Source: JBGSPL01 sp964511435 (GTDB lineage Bacteria > Patescibacteriota > CPR2 > UBA1875 > CAIMLA01). Taken from it: DNA of 15,362 bases. Shown here in pieces: positions 8,275-14,481 of this stretch (within the stretch, counting starts at the first letter, position 1; each line of letters opens with the position of its first letter). The DNA is taken from contig CAZEFH010000015.1 of assembly GCA_964511435.1 (NCBI GenBank), forward strand, positions 1 to 15,362, given 5' to 3'. A program made the translations under genes and the position numbers. The notes beneath the pieces were generated by a model. It searched no databases, had not been told where the DNA came from, and was given only the letters and a program-made list of their open reading frames with translations.

Positions 8275-8649
8275 CTAGCCGCAAGGAGACCCGGTGAGCA
8301 GCCTCACGGCATTGAGGTAGTGCTCCGGAGTTGACCAGACAGTCGTGGCCCTCTCAGTTCCTGTGGGGACGAGTACCTTGTCCTGGACTTCGGGCTTAAG
8401 ACCCATGTCTGGTGCCATCCCGATATAGCGAATCGCGGCCCGCTTGCCGGTGGGAGCGAACTTGAAGTAACCACCCAGACCGTGTAGATGAACTGCTTCG
8501 CCATCACGAGTTGCGATGTAGTAGGGATGGTCTTCTCCCGGGGGCTCCGTGACCGTGAAGACGATGAAGTCGGCACGGTCCGTGTCGCCATGTGATGCCG
8601 GGTACCTCCCCTGAGCGGTTTCTACCTGAATCTCCTCAATGAGATCCAT
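8275..8649 (-). CDS. Unknown GC-rich gene, soluble protein of about 124 residues
   Basis: I do not recognise this protein. From the ATG at 8649 it begins MDLIEEIQVETAQGRYPASH and continues with a probable mixed alpha/beta fold (IVFTVTEPPGEDHPYYIATR, then KRAAIRYIGMAPDMGL). No signal peptide or membrane helix is visible. The frame is open further upstream: a GTG at 8667 also has an AAGGGAAG site, and a TTG lies at 8709. The ATG is preferred because GAGG lies five bases upstream, like the tight spacing in neighbouring accessory genes. Base composition is clearly GC-richer than in rarA or topA. It is a single-gene unit with its own likely promoter and hairpin, consistent with acquired DNA. Confidence 0.62.
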   Translation of the reverse strand: MDLIEEIQVETAQGRYPASHGDTDRADFIVFTVTEPPGEDHPYYIATRDGEAVHLHGLGGYFKFAPTGKRAAIRYIGMAPDMGLKPEVQDKVLVPTGTERATTVWSTPEHYLNAVRLLTGSPCG

Positions 8650-8718
8650 AGTTCCCTCTGTCGTCACTAGACTTCCCTTCTCCTCGGTAGAACGTGCGAA
8701 TGGTTTCAAACCGCAGTA

Positions 8719-8747
8719 ATCTTACTATAAATAGCGATTTCTAGCAA
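8719..8747 (-). promoter_or_regulatory. Candidate promoter for the 8275-8649 gene
   Basis: Minus-strand TTGCTA (8742-8747), 17-base spacer, TAAGAT (8719-8724), with a predicted transcript start near 8712. A TATAGT at 8724-8729 is an alternative -10 with no matching -35. Moderate match only. Confidence 0.42.
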
Positions 8748-8755
8748 TGGTATTA

Positions 8756-8809
8756 AAAGCAAAGTGCCCGCCTCCCACGGACTACTTTACAGTAATGTGG
8801 TAGGCGGGC
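8756..8809 (-). terminator. Bulged GC-rich terminator of the 8850 gene
   Basis: Stem GCCCGCC/GGCGGGC (8766-8772/8803-8809), then a 2x2 internal loop (TC with TA), CCAC/GTGG (8775-8778/8797-8800) and a terminal TACT/AGTA hairpin with loop TTAC. On the minus strand it is followed by ACTTTGCTTTTAA, a fair T-rich tail. Confidence 0.75.
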
Positions 8810-8839
8810 AATGCGGGCTGACTCTTAGACCTCAGAGTT

Positions 8840-8861
8840 GCGCTGGTGTCTAGACCAGCGC
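8840..8861. repeat. Stop-codon hairpin in the 8850 gene
   Basis: GCGCTGGT (8840-8847) and ACCAGCGC (8854-8861) form a perfect 8-bp stem with a 6-base loop holding part of the stop codon TAG (8850-8852). It precedes the main terminator and may stabilise the mRNA 3' end. Confidence 0.6.
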
Positions 8862-9284
8862 CGGTACGGCCAACTTCTTGAGCCTCCGCGGGTTCTTGGT
8901 CCACTTCTGATCACGAAGGGCTTCGTAATCGGCCTCGTCGTAGTAGTGGATGAACTCGGCGATGATGATGGAGTCATGAGCATCCGCGTCGTAGCGCTCG
9001 ACGCCCAGAAGAACCGGGTAAATCAGCTCATGGCAGTCGAAGGCCGTGGCTGTCGGGGTCATGTAACCTGTCCAGTCGAGATCGCCGAAGCCGTTCTGGA
9101 CGATCTCGGGATCGAGGAGCTCGAGGACGACGACCGTGTCGGCATCCCGAATGAAGCGGCGCTGTTCGAGCATCTGGTCGATCTTGTAGGTGACATATAG
9201 CCCGGCAGCGATTACAGTCACGGCGGCTGCAAGAGCGGCAACAATGGACGAGAAGACGATTCCTATGATTCTCAGCGCCTCCAT
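8850..9284 (-). CDS. Unknown GC-rich gene, N-terminally membrane-anchored protein
   Basis: 144 residues, not recognised. Residues about 5-33 form a long Ala/Val/Ile-rich helix that should anchor the protein in the membrane or serve as an uncleaved signal. The rest is acidic and soluble, with many Asp/Glu/Tyr (for example FIHYYDEADYEAL), and the C terminus is basic (KNPRRLKKLAVPALV). The ATG has a very strong Shine-Dalgarno, AAGGAGG, four bases upstream. GC content is high relative to core genes. It is a single-gene unit with its own promoter, a hairpin across the stop codon and a separate terminator, and it is divergent from the secreted-protein gene at 9483. Confidence 0.72.
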   Translation of the reverse strand: MEALRIIGIVFSSIVAALAAAVTVIAAGLYVTYKIDQMLEQRRFIRDADTVVVLELLDPEIVQNGFGDLDWTGYMTPTATAFDCHELIYPVLLGVERYDADAHDSIIIAEFIHYYDEADYEALRDQKWTKNPRRLKKLAVPALV

Positions 9285-9322
9285 GGTTCCTCCTTGACAG
9301 TGGGTATAGCTACGATAGCGAC

Positions 9323-9351
9323 ATTATAGCGCCAACAAGGGATAAAAACAA
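9323..9351 (-). promoter_or_regulatory. Sigma-70 promoter for the 8850-9284 gene
   Basis: Minus-strand TTGTTT (9346-9351), 17-base spacer, perfect TATAAT (9323-9328). The predicted start near 9316 gives a leader of about 30 bases ending in the AAGGAGG site. The -35 is only a partial match. Confidence 0.6.
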
Positions 9352-9482
9352 CTGCACGTAGTGTTCGTCTTGATTAGCTAGCTTCTAAGCTTTTTCACAG
9401 GAAGTAGCGTTAGACTTTAGATGTCATAAAGAATGACCTACTAGAGCGAGACGTCAGCGATAGTGGTCAGAAAGGAGTAACT

Positions 9483-9956
9483 ATGACACGGATGAAGAAA
9501 CTAATGTTATCGGGTGCGCTTTCGACTGCCGCACTTGGTATCGTATTTGCAGGAAGCACTTATGCTGCCGGCCAATATGGAAATGGTAATAGTGGTAATG
9601 GGACTGAACTACATCAAAACCAGCTGACAGATGCCGAGAAGGAAGCACGTGAAGCGGAAATGGAGACACGGATAACTGCTGCCTTTGACACCGCTGAAAC
9701 AGCTGGGAAGATAACCGCAGAGCAAAAAACTAAGCTGCTTGAGCTTCATGAAGCTGTTCATGCAGCGATGCAGAGCGGAGACCATACTGCTGGAGAAGCA
9801 GCTATGAAAGAGATGCATGACTGGATGACTGTAAACAGCATTGACTCAAGTGTAATGCCGACTCCTCCAGAAGGTGGCCGTGGTCCAGGTAACGGAAATC
9901 ATGATGGTAATGGACGACATAATCATGGAGCCGAAACATCATCTGAATCTAACTAG
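9483..9956 (+). CDS. Secreted small protein, Gly/Asn- and His-rich ends
   Basis: 157 residues, function unknown. A classical signal peptide is visible: basic MTRMKK, hydrophobic core to about residue 23, and likely cleavage after STYA (residue 28). The mature protein has a Gly/Asn linker, then a helical charged region (about 40-115: LTDAEKEAREAEMETRI, then AGKITAEQKTKLLELHEA). A His/Gly/Asn-rich C-terminal tail (GNHDGNGRHNHG) could bind metal. The helical part with a KITAEQKTKLLE-type segment recalls small exported helical proteins such as the DUF2680 or CpxP/Spy groups, but similarity is too weak to assign. The ATG has AAAGGAG five to six bases upstream. I saw no confident promoter in 9352-9470. 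A perfect terminator follows. Confidence 0.8.
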   Translation: MTRMKKLMLSGALSTAALGIVFAGSTYAAGQYGNGNSGNGTELHQNQLTDAEKEAREAEMETRITAAFDTAETAGKITAEQKTKLLELHEAVHAAMQSGDHTAGEAAMKEMHDWMTVNSIDSSVMPTPPEGGRGPGNGNHDGNGRHNHGAETSSESN

Positions 9957-9985
9957 TCTTATTGCATTTGTTTCCCTCAGTACTA

Positions 9986-10014
9986 AAAAGACCCCTAAAA
10001 GGGGTCTTTTATAT
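9986..10014 (+). terminator. Perfect terminator of the secreted-protein gene
   Basis: AAAAGACCCC (9986-9995) pairs fully with GGGGTCTTTT (10001-10010) around a 5-base loop. The A run on one arm and the T run on the other make it bidirectional. It ends the plus-strand gene stopping at 9956. Confidence 0.92.
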
Positions 10015-10051
10015 TAATAAGTTGATGGCCCGCTTCCCGCGGGCCATCAAC
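10008..10051 (-). terminator. Terminator of the 10072 gene
   Basis: A 13-bp perfect stem, GTTGATGGCCCGC (10021-10033) with GCGGGCCATCAAC (10039-10051), and a 5-base loop. On the minus strand it is followed by TTATTAATAT. It stands back to back with the neighbouring terminator, separating convergent genes. Confidence 0.82.
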
Positions 10052-10071
10052 GGATGGTGCGGATTACGGGC

Positions 10072-10446
10072 CTAGACGGCGACATCAAGGCAGAGCGCCT
10101 GGTCGGCCGAAATGTGGGAGCTTGCCACTCCTACTTTGCGTGTCTGAAGTGCGTTCTGGAGCCCGTATACACGAGCGATGAACATCGCCAGCTCGGTGGC
10201 AGAGTCCTGCATGCGTAGGCTTAGCTGTTGAGTAGAGACGAGGACGGCGTCCTTGATCTCGTGCTGGCTGTAGCCGGACACCGCATCGTATGCGGGGTTG
10301 TGGCCATATCCAGCGATGATCAGCTTGGCGAGGGAGGCAATCTCGCCTCTCTTTTCGCTGTCTCCGAAGGTGTTGTCCAGTGCTTCCAGTGCGATTGCGA
10401 GTGAAGTCGAGCGAATCGTTGGTGTAGCTGCGATAGTCTCGGCCAA
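10072..10446 (-). CDS. Unknown GC-rich gene, helical soluble protein of about 124 residues
   Basis: Not recognised. The protein looks mostly alpha-helical and Ala-rich (TSLAIALEALDNTFGDSEKRGEIASLAKLIIAGYGHNP has been split here only as a description: residues about 15-52). No membrane segment or signal peptide is visible. The reading frame could begin at a TTG at 10479, but that sits at the predicted transcript start of the promoter 10488-10516. The TTG at 10446 has AAGGGAG six bases upstream and a leader of about 35 bases, so it is chosen. It is a single-gene unit, divergent from the SigH-like factor with a shared 120-base control region, and ends in a very strong terminator. Confidence 0.6.
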   Translation of the reverse strand: MAETIAATPTIRSTSLAIALEALDNTFGDSEKRGEIASLAKLIIAGYGHNPAYDAVSGYSQHEIKDAVLVSTQQLSLRMQDSATELAMFIARVYGLQNALQTRKVGVASSHISADQALCLDVAV

Positions 10447-10487
10447 TCTGAGCTCCCTTTTAGACGTATGCGGGCACAACGAGAAAT

Positions 10488-10516
10488 ATTATACTACTTA
10501 TTCTCCAAATTGTAAA
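10488..10516 (-). promoter_or_regulatory. Sigma-70 promoter for the 10072 gene
   Basis: Minus-strand TTTACA (10511-10516), 17-base spacer, TATAAT (10488-10493). The predicted start near 10481 argues for the internal TTG start at 10446 rather than 10479. Confidence 0.72.
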
Positions 10517-10527
10517 GAATATTATTA

Positions 10528-10556
10528 TTGACTTTTATCTAATTTGATATTATAAT
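10528..10556 (+). promoter_or_regulatory. Sigma-70 promoter for the SigH-like gene
   Basis: TTGACT (10528-10533), 17-base spacer, perfect TATAAT (10551-10556). The predicted start near 10563 leaves a leader of about 37 bases. The -35 lies only 12 bases from the -35 of the divergent gene, so the two promoters are back to back. Confidence 0.8.
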
Positions 10557-10599
10557 CTCGTTTGACTTTGTACCTGCTGCTGTTCCGGGGAGGAGACAA

Positions 10600-11214
10600 A
10601 TGCACACAAGAAGGCAAGACCAAGAACTGTCTCTGATCGAGGCGGCTCAGAGTGAATCGCAAACGGCGTACCACTCACTGGTTCTGCGGTATCGACCTCT
10701 AGTTCGGAGTGTTGCAAGGAACTACTACCTACTTGGAGGTGATCGAAACGATCTCCTACAGGAAGGACTGATCGGCCTCTGCAAGGCTATTCGCGACTAT
10801 GACCCATCTCGTGGCAGTTTCCGTGCATTCGCGGAGCTCTGCATTCGGAGACACATCATCTCGGCCGTGAAGGCCGCTAGTCGCAAGAAGTATCTCCCTC
10901 TCAATACGGCGGTATCCTACGACCAGGAAGTTCTAGGGCCCGGAGACGTAGACGGCGGCCCGCTGTTTGAGCGCCTGACAGACCTTCGTTCCTGCTCTGC
11001 CGAGGAAGCCTGCCTTCAGATTCATGATCGTGATCGTCTGTTCCGGGGCCTTGCGAGGGAACTTTCCCCTCTTGAGGCAGGGACGCTGCGGCTCTTCTAC
11101 AACGGTCGTAGTTATGCTGACATCGCCGTCGAGCTGGAGGTTCCGCCGAAGACGGTAGACAACGCACTGCAGCGTGTCCGACGGAAAATCAGCCAGATTA
11201 CGCAGGCCAACTAG
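10600..11214 (+). CDS. SigH-like RNA polymerase sigma factor (sigma-70 family)
   Basis: A 204-residue alternative sigma factor. Region 2 spans about residues 20-97; the core LLQEGLIGLCKAIRDYDPSR and the following FRAFAELCIRRHIISAVKAA closely follow the Bacillus SigH (Spo0H) pattern. KKYLPLNTAVSYDQEV continues that match. Region 4 is at about 152-200 (LSPLEAGTLRLFYNGRSYADIA, then VPPKTVDNALQRVRRKI) with its DNA-binding helix-turn-helix. Region 3 is absent, as expected for this class. The ATG has GGGGAGGAG four bases upstream. It has its own sigma-70 promoter, and the G of its stop codon lies in the terminator stem. It is GC-rich. No anti-sigma gene is visible nearby; the target regulon is unknown. 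In Gram-positive bacteria SigH-type factors drive sporulation or competence; a competence link here is conjecture. Confidence 0.9.
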   Translation: MHTRRQDQELSLIEAAQSESQTAYHSLVLRYRPLVRSVARNYYLLGGDRNDLLQEGLIGLCKAIRDYDPSRGSFRAFAELCIRRHIISAVKAASRKKYLPLNTAVSYDQEVLGPGDVDGGPLFERLTDLRSCSAEEACLQIHDRDRLFRGLARELSPLEAGTLRLFYNGRSYADIAVELEVPPKTVDNALQRVRRKISQITQAN

Positions 11215-11270
11215 CCCACTCACGGAAGGAGTACTTCAAAGAAGAAGCTCATCCGGCAGTGGGCTTTTTC
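11213..11270 (+). terminator. Long bulged terminator of the SigH-like gene
   Basis: AGCCCACT (11213-11220) pairs with AGTGGGCT (11258-11265) and is followed by TTTTT. Inside are a 2x2 internal loop, CGGA/TCCG, GAG/CTC and a CTTC/GAAG terminal hairpin. The AG of the stop codon TAG forms the base of the stem. Confidence 0.82.
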
Positions 11271-11545
11271 ATACATAATTTATGTCGATTTTAAACTTGG
11301 CTTGGAATTAACCATCTAATTTATATTGTTCGAACCGCTCGGGAACTATTTTTTTTGCCACCTCCTCTTGAAAGTAGGTGGCGCCAGGTTCAAGAAAAAT
11401 TAGACTCTTTGTAAAATCAGCTTATGGTTTAGGATGGTATTTACTATCTTCCACTCAAAAGAATATCCATATACTTAGTTATAAGCTGATTTTACAATGT
11501 CGGCCTGCGGGCGTGAGTAATTTTTCAGGAGTGATTAATAGAAAT
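11271..11545. other. Structured non-coding gap between convergent genes
   Basis: No gene is supported here. It holds a possible bulged stem-loop at 11328-11346 (GTTC/GAAC ends) followed by a T tract, which could be a second plus-strand terminator. It also has a 7-bp hairpin GCCACCT/AGGTGGC at 11357-11363/11376-11382. CTTGAA at 11367-11372 can pair instead with TTCAAG at 11389-11394, overlapping that hairpin's loop. A 17-bp inverted repeat follows. A small RNA or mobile-element remnant is possible. Confidence 0.5.
11409..11497. repeat. Perfect 17-bp inverted repeat around a 55-base spacer
   Basis: TTGTAAAATCAGCTTAT (11409-11425) and its exact reverse complement (11481-11497) flank 55 bases. 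No coding frame, no transposase and no clear target-site duplication are seen. Candidates are a miniature inverted-repeat element, a regulatory RNA stem or a recombination site; chance is unlikely for a perfect 17-mer. Confidence 0.75.
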
Positions 11546-11576
11546 TAAAAGTAGCCAGCTTGGCTACTTTTTTTGT
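11540..11576 (-). terminator. topA terminator overlapping its stop codon
   Basis: GTAGCCA (11551-11557) pairs with TGGCTAC (11561-11567) around a 3-base loop. The minus strand continues with TTTTAATTTC and begins with an A run, so it works in both directions. The topA stop codon TAG (11564-11566) lies in the stem. Confidence 0.85.
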
Positions 11577-13726
11577 GGATTATGATTTGGGCAGTCCTTA
11601 TTACTACACCGCTCGGGGATGGTCTTGGTCCCCTCCATCATTAGACTGCCGCATTTGTCGCAAATATTTCCTGTAGGCCTAGCCTTGATGGCATACTTAC
11701 ATTTTGGATAGTTCGAGCATGAGTAAAAGCTGCCAAACCTACCTCGTTTCTCTGTTATTTCGCCTTGGCCACATTGAGGGCACTTTACGCCTGTACCCCT
11801 AGACTGCTCTCCCCCATCTTTTTTGATATATTTACATTTTGGATAGTTGGAACAAGCGACGAAGCGACCATAGCGACCCTCGCGTTCTATCAGATCATTA
11901 CCACACTCGGGACATTTTTCACCGGTCGGCTTTGGTCCTTCAATTTCCTTACCCTCGATGGTAAGTGCACCTTCGCACTCAGGATAACGTGAACAGCTGA
12001 GGAATTTACCGTTCTTGCCAAGCTTAATCTTCATTTTACTACCACAATCTGGGCATTGATATTTCTCATCAGCTTCCCCAAGATCAGTTTCTTTTGGTAG
12101 ATTGTCCTTTTCCTTGATGGTTTTGGTAAATGGACCGTAGAAGTCGGAAAGTATTTTCTCGTATTTTGCCTTTCCGTTAGAGATAAGGTCGAGCTCGTCT
12201 TCCATCTCTGCCGTAAAGGTGTCACTGATGTATTCGGCAAAGTTTTTCTCTAGGAATGAACTAACGACATCGCCGGTGTCAGTTGGGAAAAGGGTTCGCC
12301 CTTCCTTCGTGACGTACCCACGATCCTCGAGTGTTTTCATGATACTAGCATAGGTACTGGGACGACCGATGCCACGCTTCTCAAGCTCTTTGATTAGACC
12401 CGCTTCAGTATAACGTGATGGAGGTTCGGTCTTCTTGGCGACTGTCTCGAACTTTGTTATTGTGAGTGGTTCACCTACTGTGACTTCAGGCAAGATTACT
12501 TCTTCGCCAGCCGCCGCTGGGTCTGCTGAAAGCCAGCCCGCGAATATCAGTTGACTACCAGTAGTGGTGAAAAGCGGTAACTTCGGATTATTAGAATAAC
12601 TTGCGGTAATCTTTCCGCGTAAGAGCCGAGCATCTGCCATTTGTGAGGCGACAGTACGGGCCCAAATTAGTTTGTAGAGCTTTTTCTGTTCCTCGGTATG
12701 TCCAGCAGTTTCATTATTGAAGTCGGTTGGACGAATAGCTTCGTGGGCTTCCTGGGCATTTTTACTGCTGGTTTTGTATTTATGGGGTGCTAGGCAATCA
12801 GCCCCGTATTTGCTAGTAATTATAGACTTAATCTGGGCAATGGCAGATTCTGCTAGGTTTGTGCTGTCTGTACGCATATAGCTAATGAGGCCGGCTTCGT
12901 AAAGCTTCTGAGCAACGCTCATCGTTCTTGAAGGTGAAAAACCGAGACGGGTACTAGCTGCCTGCTGCAAGGTAGAGGTAGTAAAAGGTGCCTTTGGTGT
13001 TCTTTTTGTCTCAGTTTTGGTAAAATCGGAAACCCTCCAATCACCGTTTCTGCCAGCAGCTTCGATTTCAACTAGTCGTTCCTTATCCCTTGGCTCTTCA
13101 GCACAAGTAAGCTGAAGTAGGTGATTTTTGCTAGTTTTAACATCGGCTACTAGCGTCCAGTAGTCCTCACTGATAAAGGCACGGATTTCACGTTCACGCT
13201 CCATAATGATACGCAGAGCTGGAGATTGAACCCTACCAGCCGAGAGGCCGTAGCGCACTTTCTTCCAGATAACACCGGATAGATCATAGCCTACGAGGCG
13301 GTCTAGGATTCTGCGAGCCTGTTGTGCGTCGACTAGGTCCTCATTTATCTTTCGCGGATGGGCGACAGCATTCTGAACCGCATCTTTGGTAATCTCATGG
13401 AATTCAATTCGATCATAGTCCGAGTCTTTTAGTTTCATGGTTTGAGCAAGATGCCACGAAATTGCTTCACCTTCTCTATCTGGGTCAGTGGCAAGTAAGA
13501 TTTTATCTGCTCCGGCAGCGGCGGCTTTCAGCTCTCTCACTGTCTTGCTGCCTCGTGGGGTCATGACGTACTTTGGCCTAAAACCATGCTCTATATCCAC
13601 AGCATCCTTGTTGCTTTTCGGTAAATCCCGGACATGACCAAAGGAGGCCAGGACTTTGTGTCCTGGTCCAAGATACTTCTCTATAGTCTTTCCCTTGGCG
13701 GGTGATTCTACTATTACTAACTTCAT
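11564..13726 (-). CDS. topA: DNA topoisomerase I (type IA) with C-terminal zinc ribbons
   Basis: 720 residues, full-length bacterial type IA topoisomerase, which relaxes negative supercoils by cutting one strand through a 5' phosphotyrosine. The TOPRIM domain starts at the N terminus (VIVESPAKGKTIEKYLG from residue 4). The metal-binding triad DPDREGEA is at 81-88. The active-site tyrosine is Y283 in SYMRTDS. The C-terminal part (about 556-720) has four Cys4 zinc-ribbon repeats of the CPxCG...CSNYPKC type, the last one divergent (CDKCG...CSNKDCP). The start is ATG without a visible Shine-Dalgarno, and the candidate promoter predicts a very short leader. dprA lies upstream on the same strand, separated by the two-gene GC-rich unit. 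Confidence 0.97.
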   Translation of the reverse strand: MKLVIVESPAKGKTIEKYLGPGHKVLASFGHVRDLPKSNKDAVDIEHGFRPKYVMTPRGSKTVRELKAAAAGADKILLATDPDREGEAISWHLAQTMKLKDSDYDRIEFHEITKDAVQNAVAHPRKINEDLVDAQQARRILDRLVGYDLSGVIWKKVRYGLSAGRVQSPALRIIMEREREIRAFISEDYWTLVADVKTSKNHLLQLTCAEEPRDKERLVEIEAAGRNGDWRVSDFTKTETKRTPKAPFTTSTLQQAASTRLGFSPSRTMSVAQKLYEAGLISYMRTDSTNLAESAIAQIKSIITSKYGADCLAPHKYKTSSKNAQEAHEAIRPTDFNNETAGHTEEQKKLYKLIWARTVASQMADARLLRGKITASYSNNPKLPLFTTTGSQLIFAGWLSADPAAAGEEVILPEVTVGEPLTITKFETVAKKTEPPSRYTEAGLIKELEKRGIGRPSTYASIMKTLEDRGYVTKEGRTLFPTDTGDVVSSFLEKNFAEYISDTFTAEMEDELDLISNGKAKYEKILSDFYGPFTKTIKEKDNLPKETDLGEADEKYQCPDCGSKMKIKLGKNGKFLSCSRYPECEGALTIEGKEIEGPKPTGEKCPECGNDLIEREGRYGRFVACSNYPKCKYIKKDGGEQSRGTGVKCPQCGQGEITEKRGRFGSFYSCSNYPKCKYAIKARPTGNICDKCGSLMMEGTKTIPERCSNKDCPNHNPQKK

Positions 13727-13738
13727 TGCTAAGGATTA

Positions 13739-13768
13739 ATGCTATCAGCACTGTCAAGGATTTGTCAA
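13739..13768 (-). promoter_or_regulatory. Candidate topA promoter
   Basis: Minus-strand TTGACA (13763-13768), 18-base spacer, TAGCAT (13739-13744). A second TTGACA lies at 13752-13757 without a matching -10. The predicted start near 13732 leaves only about five bases before the ATG, a near-leaderless message. Confidence 0.45.
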
Positions 13769-13781
13769 TAATTTAATCTTG

Positions 13782-13804
13782 TTTGTATAAATATATTATA
13801 CAAA
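13782..13804. repeat. AT-rich 9-bp inverted repeat upstream of topA
   Basis: TTTGTATAA (13782-13790) and TTATACAAA (13796-13804) form a perfect dyad with a 5-base centre, just upstream of the candidate topA promoter and at the tail of the neighbouring terminator. It may be an operator for topA. Confidence 0.5.
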
Positions 13805-13877
13805 AGAAAAGACCCTTCCCCGGAGCAGACCGGGTATCCAACGTGTTGCGTCGGTTGGTCTTTCCGTGGTAGGGTCT
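13801..13877 (-). terminator. Long branched terminator of the 13876 gene
   Basis: Stem AGACCC/GGGTCT (13810-13815/13872-13877), then a 2x2 internal loop (TT with TA), CCCCGGA/TCCGTGG (13818-13824/13863-13869, six of seven pairs) and AGACC/GGTCT (13827-13831/13857-13861). On the minus strand it is followed by TTTTCTTTTG. The stop codon TAG overlaps the stem base. Confidence 0.78.
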
Positions 13878-14469
13878 AGCCGTGGATGCCGAGGTCTGCA
13901 CGGCGGAAGGCGAGAATCTGCTGATATTCCTCGGGAGTGACAAACACCACCGGTTCGGGATAGAGGTAGTCTGGGACGAGTCCGAGGCGGACGCAGTCTG
14001 CAGCAGATGCTGGGACCCAGTTCGTCCGAAATTCGAGCTTCCTCGGCATCGGTGACGTATAGTCCCTCGGCTCGTCTTGCCAGCTTTCGTTGTCCAAGAG
14101 CTTCGGTATCTCAGCGGGCTCGTAGCGAGCGGACACCTCTACTGCTACTACGCAGCTGCCGGTTTCGGGGTCGAATTCAATCCGCGAGTCGCCGAGCTCT
14201 ACACCTGCTTGCTGGTAGGTGACAGACTCGGCATCCTTACCTGTAAGCAGGGACACGGGGAAGCTGCGAAGGCCGAGGAAGTTACGCTTCTCGGCCTGCC
14301 GCCAGACGTTGTGCGGGATGATCTCGACGGGGTCAAAGGCGGCGTTCTGTCGGGCGTACTGCTCGATGAACTCCTTGACTCCGACCGAGATAGACGATGT
14401 GTGACGGACGTGCCGGTGATCGTTGTGCGGATTGCCGTTCGGGTTGAAGCGGACCTCGATATCAGGCAT
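13876..14469 (-). CDS. Unknown GC-rich gene, soluble protein of 197 residues
   Basis: Not recognised. It begins MPDIEVRFNPNGNPHNDHRH, an Asn/His-rich start. An internal segment (about 85-125: AGVELGDSRIEFDPETGS, then VVAVEVSARYEP) looks beta-rich, and a C-terminal segment near residue 180 (TPEEYQQILAFRRADLGI) looks helical. There is no signal peptide or membrane segment. The ATG has AGAGGAG seven bases upstream and lies 12 bases after the stop of the preceding 96-residue gene, so the two form an operon. GC content exceeds that of topA and dprA on either side, which supports insertion of this unit between them. Confidence 0.72.
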   Translation of the reverse strand: MPDIEVRFNPNGNPHNDHRHVRHTSSISVGVKEFIEQYARQNAAFDPVEIIPHNVWRQAEKRNFLGLRSFPVSLLTGKDAESVTYQQAGVELGDSRIEFDPETGSCVVAVEVSARYEPAEIPKLLDNESWQDEPRDYTSPMPRKLEFRTNWVPASAADCVRLGLVPDYLYPEPVVFVTPEEYQQILAFRRADLGIHG

Positions 14470-14481
14470 ATCGGATCTCCT

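Noticed and set aside
9399..9434. A possible SigH-type promoter (AGGAAGT ... GAAT) upstream of the secreted-protein gene
   Set aside because: The gap between the two boxes is 25 bases, about twice the usual SigH spacing.
8207..11270. Integron cassette array with attC sites
   Set aside because: The genes have their own promoters, point in both directions, and no integrase or attC core sites are visible.
11321..11346. A tRNA T-arm-like GTTCGAAC sequence
   Set aside because: No flanking 5-bp T stem, acceptor stem or anticodon arm can be built on either strand.
11409..11497. Calling the 17-bp inverted repeat an insertion sequence
   Set aside because: There is no transposase, no clear target-site duplication and no second copy in the window.
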